From Leptobrachium leishanense (lineage: Eukaryota > Chordata > Amphibia > Anura > Megophryidae): 64,000 nucleotides of DNA. Location: the NCBI GenBank assembly GCA_009667805.1, contig CM019065.1, positions 19,306,611-19,370,610 of the forward strand, given 5' to 3'. A program made the translations under genes and the position numbers. Below, one piece after another: positions 8,786 through 19,592 of the stretch. The notes beneath the pieces were generated by a model, which ran no database searches, had not been told where the DNA came from, and saw only the letters and a list, made by a program, of their open reading frames with translations. How positions within the stretch are numbered: the first letter of the stretch is position 1; every line of letters starts with the position of its first letter.

Positions 8786-9602
8786 TAGAGATGTGCATTC
8801 GTTTCGGAAAAATTTGGAATTTGGAACGAAATTCGATAAGTTGTATTTCGGAAAAGTACTTCCGAATAACGAATCCATAAGATCCGAATTCGAAAAGAAA
8901 CTAAATGGTATATAACAAATTTATTTTGTTTTACACTGTGTCATCATCATTTTTTTGTGTTCCGGAATTCGAATCAATATCAACTATCGAATCGATATCA
9001 AATTGATAAACCAACTATCAAATTGATATATCAACTATTAAATTGATCTTAAATTAAAATACATACAATACAAGTAATGCAGTCAGCAAACAACTTTATG
9101 AAACAAATGAATTTCGTTTCACAGTTTCACAAGCACCTGTCCCTGTTAAATTGACTCAAATACTAAATCTGTGAGACGGCTTAATTTAACCCTATTGAAT
9201 TTGAAATGAACTATCGAATTGATATCAACTATCGAATTGATCTTAACTTACAATAAAGTAATAATCAGCAAAGGACTTTATGAAACAAACTAATATTGTT
9301 TCACTGTTTAATTTGACTCAAATACTAAATCTGTGACACAGCTTGAATTTTAACCCTAGATTTTCTTTTAACAGCAAAATTTAATTAATTGGGGTTTTAG
9401 TTAGTGATCCAAAATTCAAATTGATATCAACTATCGAATTGATATATGAAATTCGAATCGATTCAAAAGTTCGAATCTATACGAAATTTCAAATCGATCC
9501 AAAACTAAACTAAATGAAACTAGTTACAAAATTCCAAAAATGAAATTATTTAAAAATGTAATGAAACGAAACTAAACAAAACAAATTTTTCAGCCATGCC
9601 TA
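8786..9602. mobile_element. Non-autonomous hAT-like element, AT-rich foldback
   Basis: An 8-bp target duplication GTTCTAAT flanks it exactly (8778-8785 and 9603-9610), the hallmark of hAT insertion. The ends are TAGAGATGTGCATTCG and, inward from the right, TAGGCATGGCTG. The interior is many short runs of ATCGAATTGATATCAAC-like sequence with no coding capacity. Related copies lie at 11497-12174 (opposite orientation), 15271-15435 and from 43566. Gene 2 lacks it. Confidence 0.85.
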
Positions 9603-9610
9603 GTTCTAAT

Positions 9611-10105
9611 CACTAAAGGTGAAACTCAGGAGAATTGGCAGGAGAAGTCACACACCTGTATTTTCCGCTCTGAAACTAAGCTCACATCCAAACTCATTGC
9701 CTTTCCAGCTGCTACACTTTCACCCACCCTCTCCATCCACCTCCCACCCTGTTCCAGGCCTAAACTTATAGCTCTCCTTTACAGCTGCTTCCACTTTCCT
9801 TTCTAATTACTCTTTTCAAGCCAGAGCTTCTGGTCCTTCCTCATGCAATCCCTATTATTTTATTCCTGGCCTCCAGTTCTACACTCCCCTGCTCCCTCTT
9901 GTTTCACTTACCTCTGTCCCTTAGAGTGTAAGTTCACGGGATGTCTGTCCGAGCCCTTGTATAAAGTGATGGATTAGCAGGACAGTTATCTTATGGGCAG
10001 GGCTGTCTGTTCCTTGTGTATCACTATATATTATGTCTCCTGTTTGTGCTTCTCCATTGTAAAGTGCAACGGAATCTGTAGGTGCTAAATAAGTGACTGT
10101 ACCCA
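9611..10105 (+). repeat. L2-type LINE 3' region / SINE-like repeat
   Basis: Pyrimidine-rich sequence leads into 'tagagtgtaagttcacgggatgtctgtccgag', then 'ccattgtaaagtgcaacgg' and 'ggtgctaaataag', the layout of L2-like 3' tails also seen at 3667-3810 and 48564-48700. No reading frame. Family assignment is by motif resemblance only. Confidence 0.5.
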
Positions 10106-10230
10106 TAGCATCAAATTTTGCAGTCTCCAGTAATACACAATATAGGTATCCTTCACTGGTCTTTCATTCAGGAATCTTGGAGAAAAATCACTCTCTCAAA
10201 CTCTGAGCTGCTGAAAAACATAAACAAATA

Positions 10231-10775
10231 CAGAGTTATTCAGAGAGCACAGAAATGTCACTGACATTTTGGTGCTCTCCCGTTCCTCACAGTTCGACGA
10301 GTCAAATTCGCCGACCCTGCGGGCGAAGAGCAGCGAACTACCCGCCGAAGTGCAGCGAACTGCCTACAGAACGCATCCGAAAAACCTCCAAAAAACTGCC
10401 AAATCAATCGGAAAAACTTCCGTAAAACCACTGAATTGATCCAGAAATAGCCAATGACCCGCCGAACCAGCCGCCGGAAAAAAACGCCAGTTGAATAAAT
10501 ATTTAAGCAAAACAGGGAATTTTTTTTAGCATCGAAGCCTATGGGATTCGTCTCATTAACCCTGCTGAATGAAACCACCGAACATCAGGGCATTCACTGA
10601 CTTTTCACTGCTGTTCAGTGCCTCTGAATAGATTAACCATTTCATTCGGCAGGTTTATTCAGGCGAATCCCATAGGTTTCAATGTTAAAAATATTCCTGG
10701 TTTTATTCAATATCTAATAAACCATTTGTAGTTTTAATCTGCGGTGACATTTCGGTGCTCTGTGAATAATCCCTA
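10231..10775. mobile_element. Foldback element of the TTATTCAGAGAG family in intron 3
   Basis: Ends are CAGAGTTATTCAGAGAGCAC and, inward from the right, AGGGATTATTCACAGAGCAC; both continue into an AAATGTCAC motif. The interior shares 'cgcatccgaaaaa' with the 53-bp satellite and 'cctatgggattcg' with 5825-5850, and contains a second inverted pair around 'cataggtttcaatg' (10530-10690). Non-coding. Not present in gene 2 at this position. Confidence 0.65.
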
Positions 10776-10779
10776 ATGA

Positions 10780-10925
10780 TTTCTAATGACAATTTACATG
10801 AGACCATCCACTGAATCAGGAACAATAAATAGATGGAATTCTCTGCCTGAGGAGGTTGATTTATCCAATTCGGTTGATATAATAGTCAAATATTTTTTAT
10901 TAAAATGGAAATAATTACCCAAATA
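10780..10925 (+). mobile_element. 3' remnant of the intron 3 LINE
   Basis: 'aggaacaataaatagatggaattctctgcc' and what follows align with 51570-51683 in gene 2, where it directly continues the LINE. In gene 1 later insertions separate it from its RT part at 8036-8775. The stretch runs up to the polypyrimidine region before exon 4. Confidence 0.65.
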
Positions 10926-10969
10926 AAATCAGTGATTGATTCTGTTTCTGACTGTTGTTTGACTTACAG

Positions 10970-11197
10970 CTGTCATACTACATCCAAAATGTAAAAGTGA
11001 AGCTGAGCAATGGCAGGGAGGTCTTCTTCGACAAAAATGGTGACCCACCTGCAGTGTATGATATTGTAAACTGGCAAGTGAATGCAGATGGCGCAATGAG
11101 ACACGTGAAAGTGGGCATCTATGACACCACAAGGAAAGATGGAAATATCCTTGTTATAAATGGAAGTGCCATGAAGTGGGCATTTGGCCTGTCACAG
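10970..11197 (+). CDS. V2R gene 1, exon 4 (end of ligand-binding domain)
   Basis: 228 nt, 76 codons, phase 0 at both ends; acceptor TTGACTTACAG, donor TCACAG/GTATG. Encodes LSYYIQNVKVKLSNGREVFF, then NGDPPAVYDIVNWQ, the conserved V2R/CaSR 'FdeNGDppa.YDivNWQ' block, and ends MKWAFGLSQ. It links the binding lobes to the cysteine-rich domain. Same length and nearly the same sequence as 59804-60031. Confidence 0.93.
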
Positions 11198-11496
11198 GTA
11201 TGTTTTCTTACTCATGTATTTCCAGCTCAACACGGGGCAAACAGGATGGAATGAAGATGGAGGTCTGGTCAGAACTTTTGTGATAAAGCTCAGTAGAAGA
11301 ACCACGTGGGAACCATAGCAGTACCGTGTTACTTCTGACCTTCAGCTTGACCCAAAAGTTAAAAAAAAAGGAAAAATTAATATTATTGGCATGAAAATAA
11401 TAACACCAAGAAGCTTCAAGAAGTTTATACATTCTGAAGTTAATTATCAGAAAGGAACGGGCATGATTGTTTTGGTTCTAAATTACATATTAAGAG

Positions 11497-12174
11497 TAGC
11501 TGGTGTGCACGGCTGAAACATTTGTTTCATTTCATTTAGTTTTAAAATAATTTTGTTTTCGGAAATTTTGTTTCTCATTTCGGAGCCAATTGGGTTTCGT
11601 ATTTCGTTTAGTTTCGGATCGATTCGGAATTTAATATCGATTTGAGTTTGATATAGTTGATATCAATTCGATAGTTGATATATCAATTCAAATTTGGGAT
11701 CACTAAATAAAATCCCAACTAATAAAATTTTGCTGTAAAAACACAAGTTAGGGTTAAATGTTTAGCTGGGTCACAGATTTAGCAGCAGAGGCAAATTTAC
11801 AGGGACAGGCTGCTTGTGAAACAGTGAAAGAAAATTAATTAGTTTCATAAAGTTGTTTGCTGACCGTATTACTTGTATGTAATTTAATTTTTTTTGAACA
11901 ATTTAAGAACAGTTCGATAGTTGATATCAATTTGATATTGATTCGGTAATATATCGATTCGAATTACGGATCAATAAATATCCGTAACCACAATTATTCA
12001 AATTTTTCTTTTATGCTGCTGACACAGTATAACGAAATAAGTTCGGTATATACCATTTAGTTTCATTTCAAATTCCGATCAAATCGATTCTTTATTTCAG
12101 AAGTACTTCCGAAATACAAATTAACGAAATTCGGCATGAATTCCAATTCGTTCTGAAACAAATGCACACCTCTA
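11497..12174. mobile_element. hAT-like AT-rich foldback element, inverted copy
   Basis: Starts TAGCTGGTGTGCACGGCTG and ends GAAACAAATGCACACCTCTA, matching the ends of the 8786-9602 element in reverse order. The interior has the same 'atcgattcgaatt' style. It sits in intron 4; gene 2 lacks it. A clean 8-bp duplication was not found, perhaps from decay. With 8786-9602 it places exon 4 between two inverted related elements. Confidence 0.65.
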
Positions 12175-12251
12175 CAGTAGTTTTCACCATGATTCAAAAA
12201 GCATAATGAATCTTGGCGAGGGTGTCATCTTCTCCCTTTTTATTTATTTAA

Positions 12252-12629
12252 CCTGCCTGATGGTTATCCCGAGTGTGTCTCGGGGTTGAATTTTACCGCT
12301 GAAAGCGGTAAAACCGAGCCACACTAGGGCTTTATAAATCACCGCTCCCTGTGCTCCCTCGATGTCCCCGCAGTCTCCTCTGCCGATTGTGGCATTTTAC
12401 TTCCTGGATTCCCTTCTCGCGAGGAGGGAACCAGGAAGTATGAGGCCGCGATCGCCGGTCATTGAGGGAGTGTAGGGAGAGGATGTATCCAGCGGTATCC
12501 TGAGTGTTGCTAGGGGTTAACGCTTCCAACATAGGAAATTAACCCCGAGCCGCACTCGGGATACCACTACGGGGGGGGACAGACCACTTTTAGACAAGAA
12601 ATTCAGCAAAAATTAGACCGCCAAGGAGG
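12252..12629. mobile_element. TTAA-flanked MITE (378 bp) in intron 4
   Basis: TTAA at 12248-12251 and 12630-12633. Inverted ends CCTGCCTGATGGTTATCCC and, inward from the right, CCTCCTTGGCGGTCTAAT. Internal hairpins include ATTTTACCGCTGAAAGCGGT and repeated CCCGAG..CTCGGG motifs. A TTAA duplication points to piggyBac or Kolobok. The ends differ from those of the 1026-2263 element, so it is a separate family. Non-coding. Confidence 0.8.
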
Positions 12630-12633
12630 TTAA

Positions 12634-13368
12634 TGGAATCTCTATTTTTATAATATCCATTGTAATATATATTTAGCTCTATTAATTCAAAAGATTCTAA
12701 ATATGAACTATTTCATTTGGATTTACTGTGTATAAACTCAAAACTTGATACAAAACTCAATGGGAAAAATAAAATAAAAATTGTGTCTTTATTGAGTTAT
12801 CTAATTTTAAAATGGCATTTAAATACTGATATTGAGTGTAATAAATATTCTTACACTTAAGCATGTCTTATCAATTCCAACTACTCTTAAATTCATAGTA
12901 TCTCAAGGTTTTTGTTAACCTTAAAGAAACACTTAGATTCTAAATTAGAAATGAGTGCTCAGTCAATTAGATGCCTCCTGATGAGAGGCACTGGCTGGTC
13001 GGATCTGCTCTGCACATCCTAGGCAGTGAAGATCATAACCACAAGTGGCTGTCCCAGTGTGAGCTGACCAACAGTCTTTTAGGCATATGCCAGCCCTTTG
13101 ATTTGGAAGGCTGTCCTTGGGTTTCCACAGGGAGACCAGGGATGGAAGAGAGAAGACCTAGCACACCACGGCCAATTAACTAACTTAATTTGTTCATGTA
13201 GGCTCGAGTGTGTCTTTAAATTCCACTAAACTAAAATTTACCCCAAATCCAAATAGTATAATGATTTTAAATGATGCAGATTTGAAAAATCCCTGAAAAC
13301 GGGAAATTCAAGTCATTAAATTTAGACATTTTTGAAAGGCAAAAATCTTTTTTGGTATTCTACTGCAG
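12634..13368 (+). other. Intron 4, partly conserved between the two V2R genes
   Basis: 12634-12950 is AT-rich with no recognised feature. From about 12954 to 13368 the intron aligns closely with 60322-60755 of gene 2, including 'gatgagaggcactgg' and 'cacaagtggctgtccc'. The short open frame here (12971-13183) is not shared as an open frame with gene 2, so I treat it as intron sequence. The end is a polypyrimidine tract and ACTGCAG acceptor. Confidence 0.6.
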
Positions 13369-13492
13369 GTTCCTGTCTCTGTCTGCACCCCGAGCTGTCC
13401 AGTTGGTTTTAGGAAGGTGCTCAGGAGGGATATGCTGGTCTGCTGCTTTGAGTGTGTTTCTTGCCCTCTGGGAGAAATCTCCAACACGACAG
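13369..13492 (+). CDS. V2R gene 1, exon 5 (cysteine-rich linker, first part)
   Basis: 124 nt, acceptor TTCTACTGCAG, donor ACGACAG/GTGTGT, ending in phase 1. Encodes VPVSVCTPSCPVGFRKVLRR then a CCFECVSCP cluster and GEISNTT: seven cysteines of the nine-cysteine domain that couples ligand-domain closure to the membrane helices in class C GPCRs. Gene 2 differs here by a single residue seen by eye (L to P after DM). Confidence 0.92.
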
Positions 13493-13603
13493 GTGTGTGT
13501 ATTCTAAAGGATATTCATATGACTAAATGTAGATCATCGACTAGAGAGGTGAAAATCTCAATTTTATGACATAAAGTAACTGATGCCCAACAGATTAAAT
13601 TGA

Positions 13604-13908
13604 TTAAAGGAAACAAAATAGCAAAACAAGAGGACATAGTCTTAGATTAGAGGGGTAAAGGTTTAAAAGTAACATCAGGAAGCATTATTTTACTGAGAGG
13701 GTGGTGGATACATGGAACAGTCTTCCAGTTGAAGTGGTAGAGGCCAAAACAGTAATTGAATTTAAGCAAGCATGGGATAGGCATAAGGCTATCCTAAACA
13801 AAAGATAAATCCAGGTTAAGTATCCATGTAATTGGGCAGACTAGATGGGCCGAAAGGTTCTTATCTGCCGACATTTTTCTATGTTTCTATGTTTTCTATG
13901 TTTCTATC
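13604..13908 (+). mobile_element. CR1/L2-type LINE 3' end in intron 5
   Basis: Decayed 3' coding and UTR sequence including 'ggtggtggatacatggaac', 'gggcagactagatgggcc' and a TTTCTATG repeat tail, a classic frog LINE terminus. Gene 2 has the uninterrupted site ('attgatcaaatgagtcac', near 61143), so it inserted into gene 1 after the duplication. Confidence 0.85.
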
Positions 13909-14008
13909 AAATGAGTCACATCCTCTCAACTAGAACAAGCCAAGAGCAGCACTAAGAGCAAGTGGAATTAAATGCACTTATATTCCATCTCTGTTTGTTT
14001 TCTTTCAG

Positions 14009-14913
14009 ATTCCCTTGACTGCATCAAGTGTCCATGGGATAAATGGCCCAACACTCAGAAAGACAGATGTCACCCAAAGAACAGAGAGTTCCTCTCCTTT
14101 GAAGATCCTTTGGGTTCCACCATTGCTACCATAAGTGTTCTCTCCTCCTTGCTGCCACTTTCAATCTTTGGTCTTTTCATCTGTTACAAGAACACCCCAA
14201 TTGTCCGAGCAAATAACTTCTTTCTAAGTTGCCTTCTCCTCATCTCTATGTCCCTCTGCTTCCTCAGCTGCTTAGCTTTTATCGGTTACCCTCAGCCTGA
14301 GAAATGTCTCTTACGACAAGTCACAGTCGGCACAGTCTTTACACTTTGTGTCTCTTGTATACTGGCTAAAACCTTCATGGTGGTCTTTGCCTTCATGGCC
14401 ACAAAGCCTGGGAGTAGATTAAGACAATGGGCCAGCCCTCGAGTTTCCTACATGATTGTCACCTTGTCCACCTTCTTACAATTAGTTTTGTGCATCTCTT
14501 GGATCTCACTTGCTCCTCCATTCCCAGAAGACAACATAGAATCCCAACCAGGAATTATTATTGTCGAATGTAATGAAGGGTCATCCACTGCATTTTGGTG
14601 CATGTTGGGGTATCTTGGCCTCCTGGCTACCATCAGTTTCATTGTTGCCTTCTTGGCCAGGAGACTTCCCAACAGCTTCAACGAGGCCAAGTTCATCACC
14701 TTCAGCATGTTGGCCTTCCTGAGTGTCTGGGTCTCCTACATATCGACTTTTCTTAGTTCTACTGGAAAGTACACAGTGGCCATGGAGGTCTTTGCCATCC
14801 TGTCTTCAACCTGGGCTCTGGTTATTTGCATGTTTGTACCAAAATGTTTTATTATATTGTTCAGACCTGACATGAACTCGAAGGAACATCTCATGGTGAA
14901 AATTAAAATATAA
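14009..14913 (+). CDS. V2R gene 1, exon 6 (seven-helix membrane domain)
   Basis: 905 nt from acceptor TTTCTTTCAG to TAA. It finishes the cysteine-rich domain (DCIKCP..RCHP), then seven hydrophobic helices typical of class C receptors, including FFLSCLLLISMSLCFLSCLA (TM2), CLLRQVTVGTVFTLCVSCIL (TM3), FMATKPGSRLRQW (intracellular loop 2), [20 protein letters not shown] (loop 3/TM6), and the diagnostic [14 protein letters not shown] at the end of TM7. Short C-tail. About 30 substitutions separate it from gene 2 over 301 residues by eye, and no indels. Expected G-protein coupling in sensory neurons is family knowledge. Confidence 0.95.
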
Positions 14914-14923
14914 AAGGAAAAAA

Positions 14924-14929
14924 AATAAA
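14924..14929 (+). terminator. Candidate poly(A) signal of V2R gene 1
   Basis: AATAAA lies 11 nt after the stop codon. The same arrangement follows gene 2 (62169-62174). Its closeness to the stop makes a very short 3' UTR; another signal further on may be used. Confidence 0.45.
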
Positions 14930-15270
14930 AGAATATTCCCATTACTCATGTAACATCAAATTAAACTCCTTCTTAAATAAAATATATTCAACCTGAGACT
15001 ATCCCTGTGTGACACTGAACATAGCTACAAACATTAAAGGGCAACTGCGACGTTACACAACATATTAAACTCATATTAATTGTTGATAGGAATGTGAATG
15101 TTAAGTACCTTTACAAATATGCTTATAAGTGAAGTTTCCCAAACACCTTTTCATATTGAATTACACATATAACATGTTTTGATCAAATAAACCAAAGTTA
15201 CAACTAAGAATAAAACCCCTTAGTTTAGCTTATTTAACTATATACAATATAACAGCTGTGTGGCCATTAG
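14930..15270 (+). other. 3' flank of V2R gene 1
   Basis: 14930-15048 aligns with the 3' flank of gene 2 (62175-62303) up to 'aactgc.acgtta', where gene 2 switches to CR1 sequence. 15106-15170 ('aagtgaagtttcccaaacacc') reappears at 63655-63712. No gene is seen. Confidence 0.6.
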
Positions 15271-15435
15271 ACGTGTGCAGCGCTGAAACATTTGGCTCAG
15301 TTCTAATTGTTTCGTAATCCGGAATCAGTCGATTTCGAATAACAGAAGCTTCTGATATTTCGGTATCGGGATAATTTGGAATATCGGAAATGTCCAATAC
15401 ATTCGTCCTTTTCCGATATTCGTAACCTTTATGCA
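15271..15435. mobile_element. Fragment of the hAT-like AT-rich family
   Basis: Starts GTGTGCAGCGCTGAAACATT, like the ends at 11501 and 12174, then runs of TTTCGG/GATATCGG. Short and without a detectable target duplication. Confidence 0.55.
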
Positions 15436-15465
15436 TAATAAGTAAAAAAAAATGGTTGGAGGATA

Positions 15466-15554
15466 GGATCAGGGCTAAGAAGAGGGTTAGGGCTAAGGTT
15501 ATCGCAAGCGCTAGGGTTAGGACTTGGGTTAGGTTAGGGCTAGGCTAAGGTTAT
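15466..15554 (+). repeat. Degenerate telomere-like TTAGGG tract
   Basis: Imperfect repeats of GGGTTAGGGCTAAGG and GCTAGGGTTAGG over about 90 bp. It could be an interstitial telomeric remnant or simply a GGGTTA-rich transposon end. Confidence 0.5.
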
Positions 15555-15640
15555 TATTCTTATTATTCTTTATTTATAAAGCGCCAGCATGTTCCGCAGC
15601 GCTGTACAATGGGCACAACATAGACAGGTTTACAATACAT
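15555..15640 (+). repeat. Interspersed repeat end ('tttataaagcgccagcatgttccgc' type)
   Basis: TATTTATAAAGCGCCAGCAT, GTTCCGCAGCGCTGTACAAT and what follows resemble a common LINE/SINE terminus in frog DNA. Only the terminal about 80 bp is present. Confidence 0.45.
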
Positions 15641-17229
15641 TGAATGGGGGGCGTGGCCGGCTACCAACGAGAGCAGACGTGTCTTGATGGAGCTCCGCAC
15701 GTCTGCCGCTCTTAGAGACCCCCAGCTGCCTTATAACGTGACAAATTTGTTTGACAGGGGTACCAAGGTGGCTGGCCACCGGCACCGAGCTGTCCGGAGC
15801 CCGCTTGGTCCCCCCTCCGGACCAGAGACATACCAGATGACTGGCGATCCAAGCCTGAGTGCTGGCAGCCATCTTGCGGCCTTCTCCCTGACTCGGGCCT
15901 CCTTCCTCTCAATGCCAGGTTGACGGCTGTGGGGACGGTAGGCCCACGTCCCCGGCCGTCCTAGATGACTACAAGTGCGCGGAGGTCGGGCAGGGAGATT
16001 GATTGCGAGGTGGACCCCCTCCCCTTGCTGGGGGCGGGGACGCTGTTGCCGTGGGCCTTAATGCCTGCCTACAGGTCTTGGCAGAAGAGGATGATGATGG
16101 CCCACTCACCAAAAGTGTATGGCGTCGATTGATTGCCCCTTTGGGCAGTTGCCGGGAAGTGCAGACCCAGGAGGTAGATGTGCTTGGAGAGATACCTCGT
16201 ACTTGTGCTCCGCTGAGCCCTGCTTGCGACCAGCTGTCATCATGGACGGGTATGTCGAGACTGGTGACCCGACTGAGGCGTTGGTTCAGGCATTCCGATT
16301 CCAGGAACGGCACCTGGCTCCGTGCGTTGGTGGCAGGTTGGTGTCTTGCGATGACCAGATGACGCCGGTCCTGCTGTGCCCGGTGCCAGCAGTTTCCTAC
16401 TGGATATCTGTGATGATGACCCCCACCACCGACAGTGAAGAAGGCGCGGAAGCATTTTCCAACGCCACGAATGTCCGGCGTCAAGCATTTGGCAGAGGAC
16501 GAAGTGGAGCAGCTCAAATCCTGGTGTGGCATGGGGAACGGCTCGTTCGATTTTGGCTTCCAGCAATCGGATGTCCTGGCCTCCCATGCGGCCTTCTCTG
16601 CGATGCTGGGCCTGGAATCCTGAAACCGCTGTTCAGAGACACCGGCTAATGCCTTTTTGCCAAACACCAGGTGGATCGGCCTCCCTGCCGTATACCGTGG
16701 TGCCGAGCCTTTTGATTATATAGATGACTCCCCTTGCTGATGTTTTTTTTGGCATTTTAGGGCTGAATCGGGGCACGAGCGCCCGGGCCTGGTGCCATCC
16801 AACTCCTATGGCCTCCTACAGTCTTATGGCTTCACGGGAATGCGCCAAGGATGGCACATTTTGGCCTTTGTCATTTCCCCCTTTCCCCTCCCCCACTTTT
16901 TCATTTTTTTTGTTACCTTCAATTTACTATTTTTGATGAGACCCCCAATTCGGGATGCTTAGCTGCCATTTAGCTGTCCTCAGGCGACATTTTGCATTTA
17001 TAGTTTTTGTCGCCACGTGCGCTGTTTTTCTTTATGTGTGACTTTACTTGAGGACATTCTTGAATTTTCACTTGCTGGATTGCCTTTTGATCTTGTTATT
17101 TTTGTTTGTTATTTTCTTTAAGCTATGATGTTATTGATGACTAGACGAGGCCCTGCGAGGCCCTCATTTTCTACTTGGTTGTAAGATGACTTTTTCACGA
17201 AATAAAATTTTCAAATATTAAAAAAAAAC
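15641..17229 (+). mobile_element. Probable retroelement with poly(A) tail (L1/Tx1-like?), internally deleted
   Basis: Begins GGGGGCGTGGCCGGC, a start often seen in L1/Tx1-type 5' regions, and ends with AATAAA (17202-17207) about 15 nt before an A-run (17221-17229). Several overlapping open frames at 16003-16667 occur on both strands but none has a recognisable domain. No target duplication identified. The retro-origin rests on the A-tail and GC-rich start only. Confidence 0.35.
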
Positions 17230-17312
17230 AGGCCCTTCTGAGATATGAACGCAGGAGCAGCTGTTTACTAGATAGACACATTAACCATGTGAGCCACTGC
17301 ACCGGTTCAGAG
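17230..17312 (-). repeat. tRNA-like sequence, probably a tRNA-derived SINE head
   Basis: Read on the minus strand it begins GGTGCAGTGGCTCACATGG, an A-box-like TGGCTCACATGG, and later CGTTCATATCTC in the place of a B box. The B box departs from GGTTCGANTCC and the acceptor stem does not close, so it is not a functional tRNA gene. Confidence 0.4.
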
Positions 17313-17333
17313 GCCCATCCACAAACATGCTTA

Positions 17334-17572
17334 GGCTGCGGCCACGTGAGCATTCTTTGCGCAGAAAGAACGTCCGTGAGAGTGGACGTTCTTTCCACTC
17401 TGACACTCACATGGCCACCTCGCTTTTAGCCCCGTCTGCCTCCGTCATAACTTTTTGACGGGTTGGCTGAAATCACGTCTGGTGGTAGCGCGTGCTACAC
17501 CATGTGGTCCTCCCCATTGAGCCATCTCAAAGCTACGACGGACGCACTCAGTGCGCTCGTGTGATCGCAGCC
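17334..17572. mobile_element. Harbinger-like MITE (239 bp)
   Basis: TTA at 17331-17333 and 17573-17575 forms a 3-bp duplication. Ends GGCTGCGGCCACGTGAGC and, inward from the right, GGCTGCGATCACACGAGC are inverted repeats. Internal GGACGTTCTTTCC-type hairpins. A 3-bp TTA duplication is typical of PIF/Harbinger. Non-coding. Confidence 0.75.
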
Positions 17573-17852
17573 TTAGTGAGAGATCCCTGCTTTGACCCTT
17601 TCCCACTGCAGGACATTCCATGTCGTCCTGACGGCAGGGGGGGGCATTGAAGATGCAGGGTGTACAGTTACGCCCTGCTGTCTTCAATTGGCTGCTTTGG
17701 CCCCTTCCCGCAGCCGGCGCGGGTTGCGTGTCATTGATTGCATTGGAATGGCCAGAACTCAGGTTGCAGCCAATGATGTGCGCCGAGCGTCAGCTGCAAG
17801 GCTGGCCGCAGACAGCGGCACCTGCCAAAATCGACCCCTTAAGGGCACCACC

Positions 17853-19592
17853 CAGGGCCGTCTTTAAGGAGGGGCAAAAGGGGCAGTTGCCCCAGTCATA
17901 GTTGAGGGGCCCAAAAGCAGGCTGCTTCGTTTGTGGGCTGATGGGGCCATTTTACAGTGGTGGCTCTGTGTTTTTTGTAGGCCACAGGCTTCTGTGGAAG
18001 CACTGCAGTCTACCTAGGCCCGGTGGGCCCCCTCTGATGATGTCAAAGGGGGCGGGGCCAAACGGGAGGAAGCTAGTTGAGGTTTCCTAACTGCATAGGC
18101 CTGGACACACCCTGATCAAATGACCTCACATGGAGGCTGCAGCTCCTTGTGCTGACTCCACCCCCTCCTTCCAGAGACAGAGCCATGAGCCTCCACGTGC
18201 TGCTGGAGTACAAGAAGGTGGGGGGGGGTGCTAGGAGAAACACAGGACAGGTCCTGCTAAAATACTGGAGCTTCCAGCACAGCAGCAAGCTGGAGGCTGC
18301 ACATCACACTCTCCCTCCAGCTCTCAGCTCAGAGACATCCTCTCCTTAATGCAGCAAGAGCTGTGCAGAGGCTGACTGTCACAATCTGTGTGTAGCAAGG
18401 TTTGTGTGCACAGTCTAATACAGGGAGATATTAAACCTCTGAGCATGCAATCTGACTCTGGGGCTGCAGAGGTTTGGGAGAAGGAGCTGCCCATGGTTTC
18501 AGCCAGGCAGCACTTATCTGTCAGTGATCAGGCTGCGTTCCAGGAACAGCATTTGAGAAGTGAGCTTAAACTTCTTTGGGCAAGGGAAGTTAACCCTCTC
18601 CACTCACTACCCCAGATACTGCACTTTTATTTTATAGCTTACTACTGTCTTATAAATAAATGCAGGTTCTTACCTAAGCTCTCACAGTTTGCATGGAATG
18701 TGCAAACATGGATTTACATGCTTTTTTTTCAACATTTTATAATTATTTAAATATAATTTAATATATTAATATTTAAATATATTATCATTAGTTTAAAAAT
18801 GTTTAATAATCATTTTAATATAATTAAAATAATATATTTTCATACTTAAATTTTATTTTAACAATATAATTAAGACTAAAAAGCAGTGAACCTCCAAAAA
18901 ATCTAGAAATTTGAAATGATAATCTATAGTTCATGGCAGCACGATATTATGTGTAATCCGAGGAATACAGACTAAATTTGAGAACTATTTGATCTCTAGA
19001 ATATGCCATTCATACCTATATTATGACGGAAGTATATAAAATTGCATAATCATTTTTTAAATGTAGAATGAAAAGGACACTAGGCATAAGGATCAGTGTG
19101 GTGTCATTTGTATTCTACAATTTAATAAAGATTAAATTGTTTTACAGATACTTCTGTTTAATGAGATCTATTAATTCTCAAAGTTAGTAATGATATAATT
19201 ATAATATATAATTTTTTTCAGTTGTATTGCTGTGAAGCTCTGTGATATGCTCACACACTGCACATTACTGTCATTGTTTAAAAGTCTGTACAGACTCTGA
19301 CCCAACCACCTCAACAGGCAGAGAATTCCACAGCTTTATTGCTCTTACTGTAAAAAGAAAAAGCTATGCGCTATGCTGAATTTCTTTTTTGTCCAGTCTA
19401 TACGTTATGTGTTTATGTATATAGTATGTCTGTAAATATATATAAGACTTATAATATATAAGTACATGGTGTATTTGTTTTGGGGTTTTTTTGGATGTTG
19501 GGGGTGGAGAGAAAAATCATGCAGTGGGCGGGCTTTCGGGGGGCCCAAGAAAATGTTTGCCCAGGGTCCAATCAATATTAAAGACGGGCCTG
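17853..19592. mobile_element. Non-autonomous hAT element (1740 bp)
   Basis: A perfect 8-bp duplication GCACCACC (17845-17852, 19593-19600). Terminal inverted repeats CAGGGCCGTCTTTAA and CAGGCCCGTCTTTAA (right end read inward). It begins with 'ggggcaaaaggggcagttgcccc'. The interior is GC-rich at the left and very AT-rich from 18720 to 19240, with no transposase domain. Flanks 17576-17844 and 19601-20165 hold no feature I can name. Confidence 0.9.

Noticed and set aside
11489..12182. 8-bp target duplication for the hAT-like copy at 11497-12174
   Set aside because: Flanks read ATTAAGAG and CAGTAGTT; the short shared AGTAG word is not enough.
16003..16667. Gene candidate with overlapping frames of 119-232 codons on both strands
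   Set aside because: No recognisable domain, both strands equally open, GC-rich, and it lies inside a probable retroelement.
17230..17312. tRNA gene on the minus strand
   Set aside because: The B box is off consensus and the acceptor stem does not pair; better explained as a SINE head or old tRNA pseudogene.
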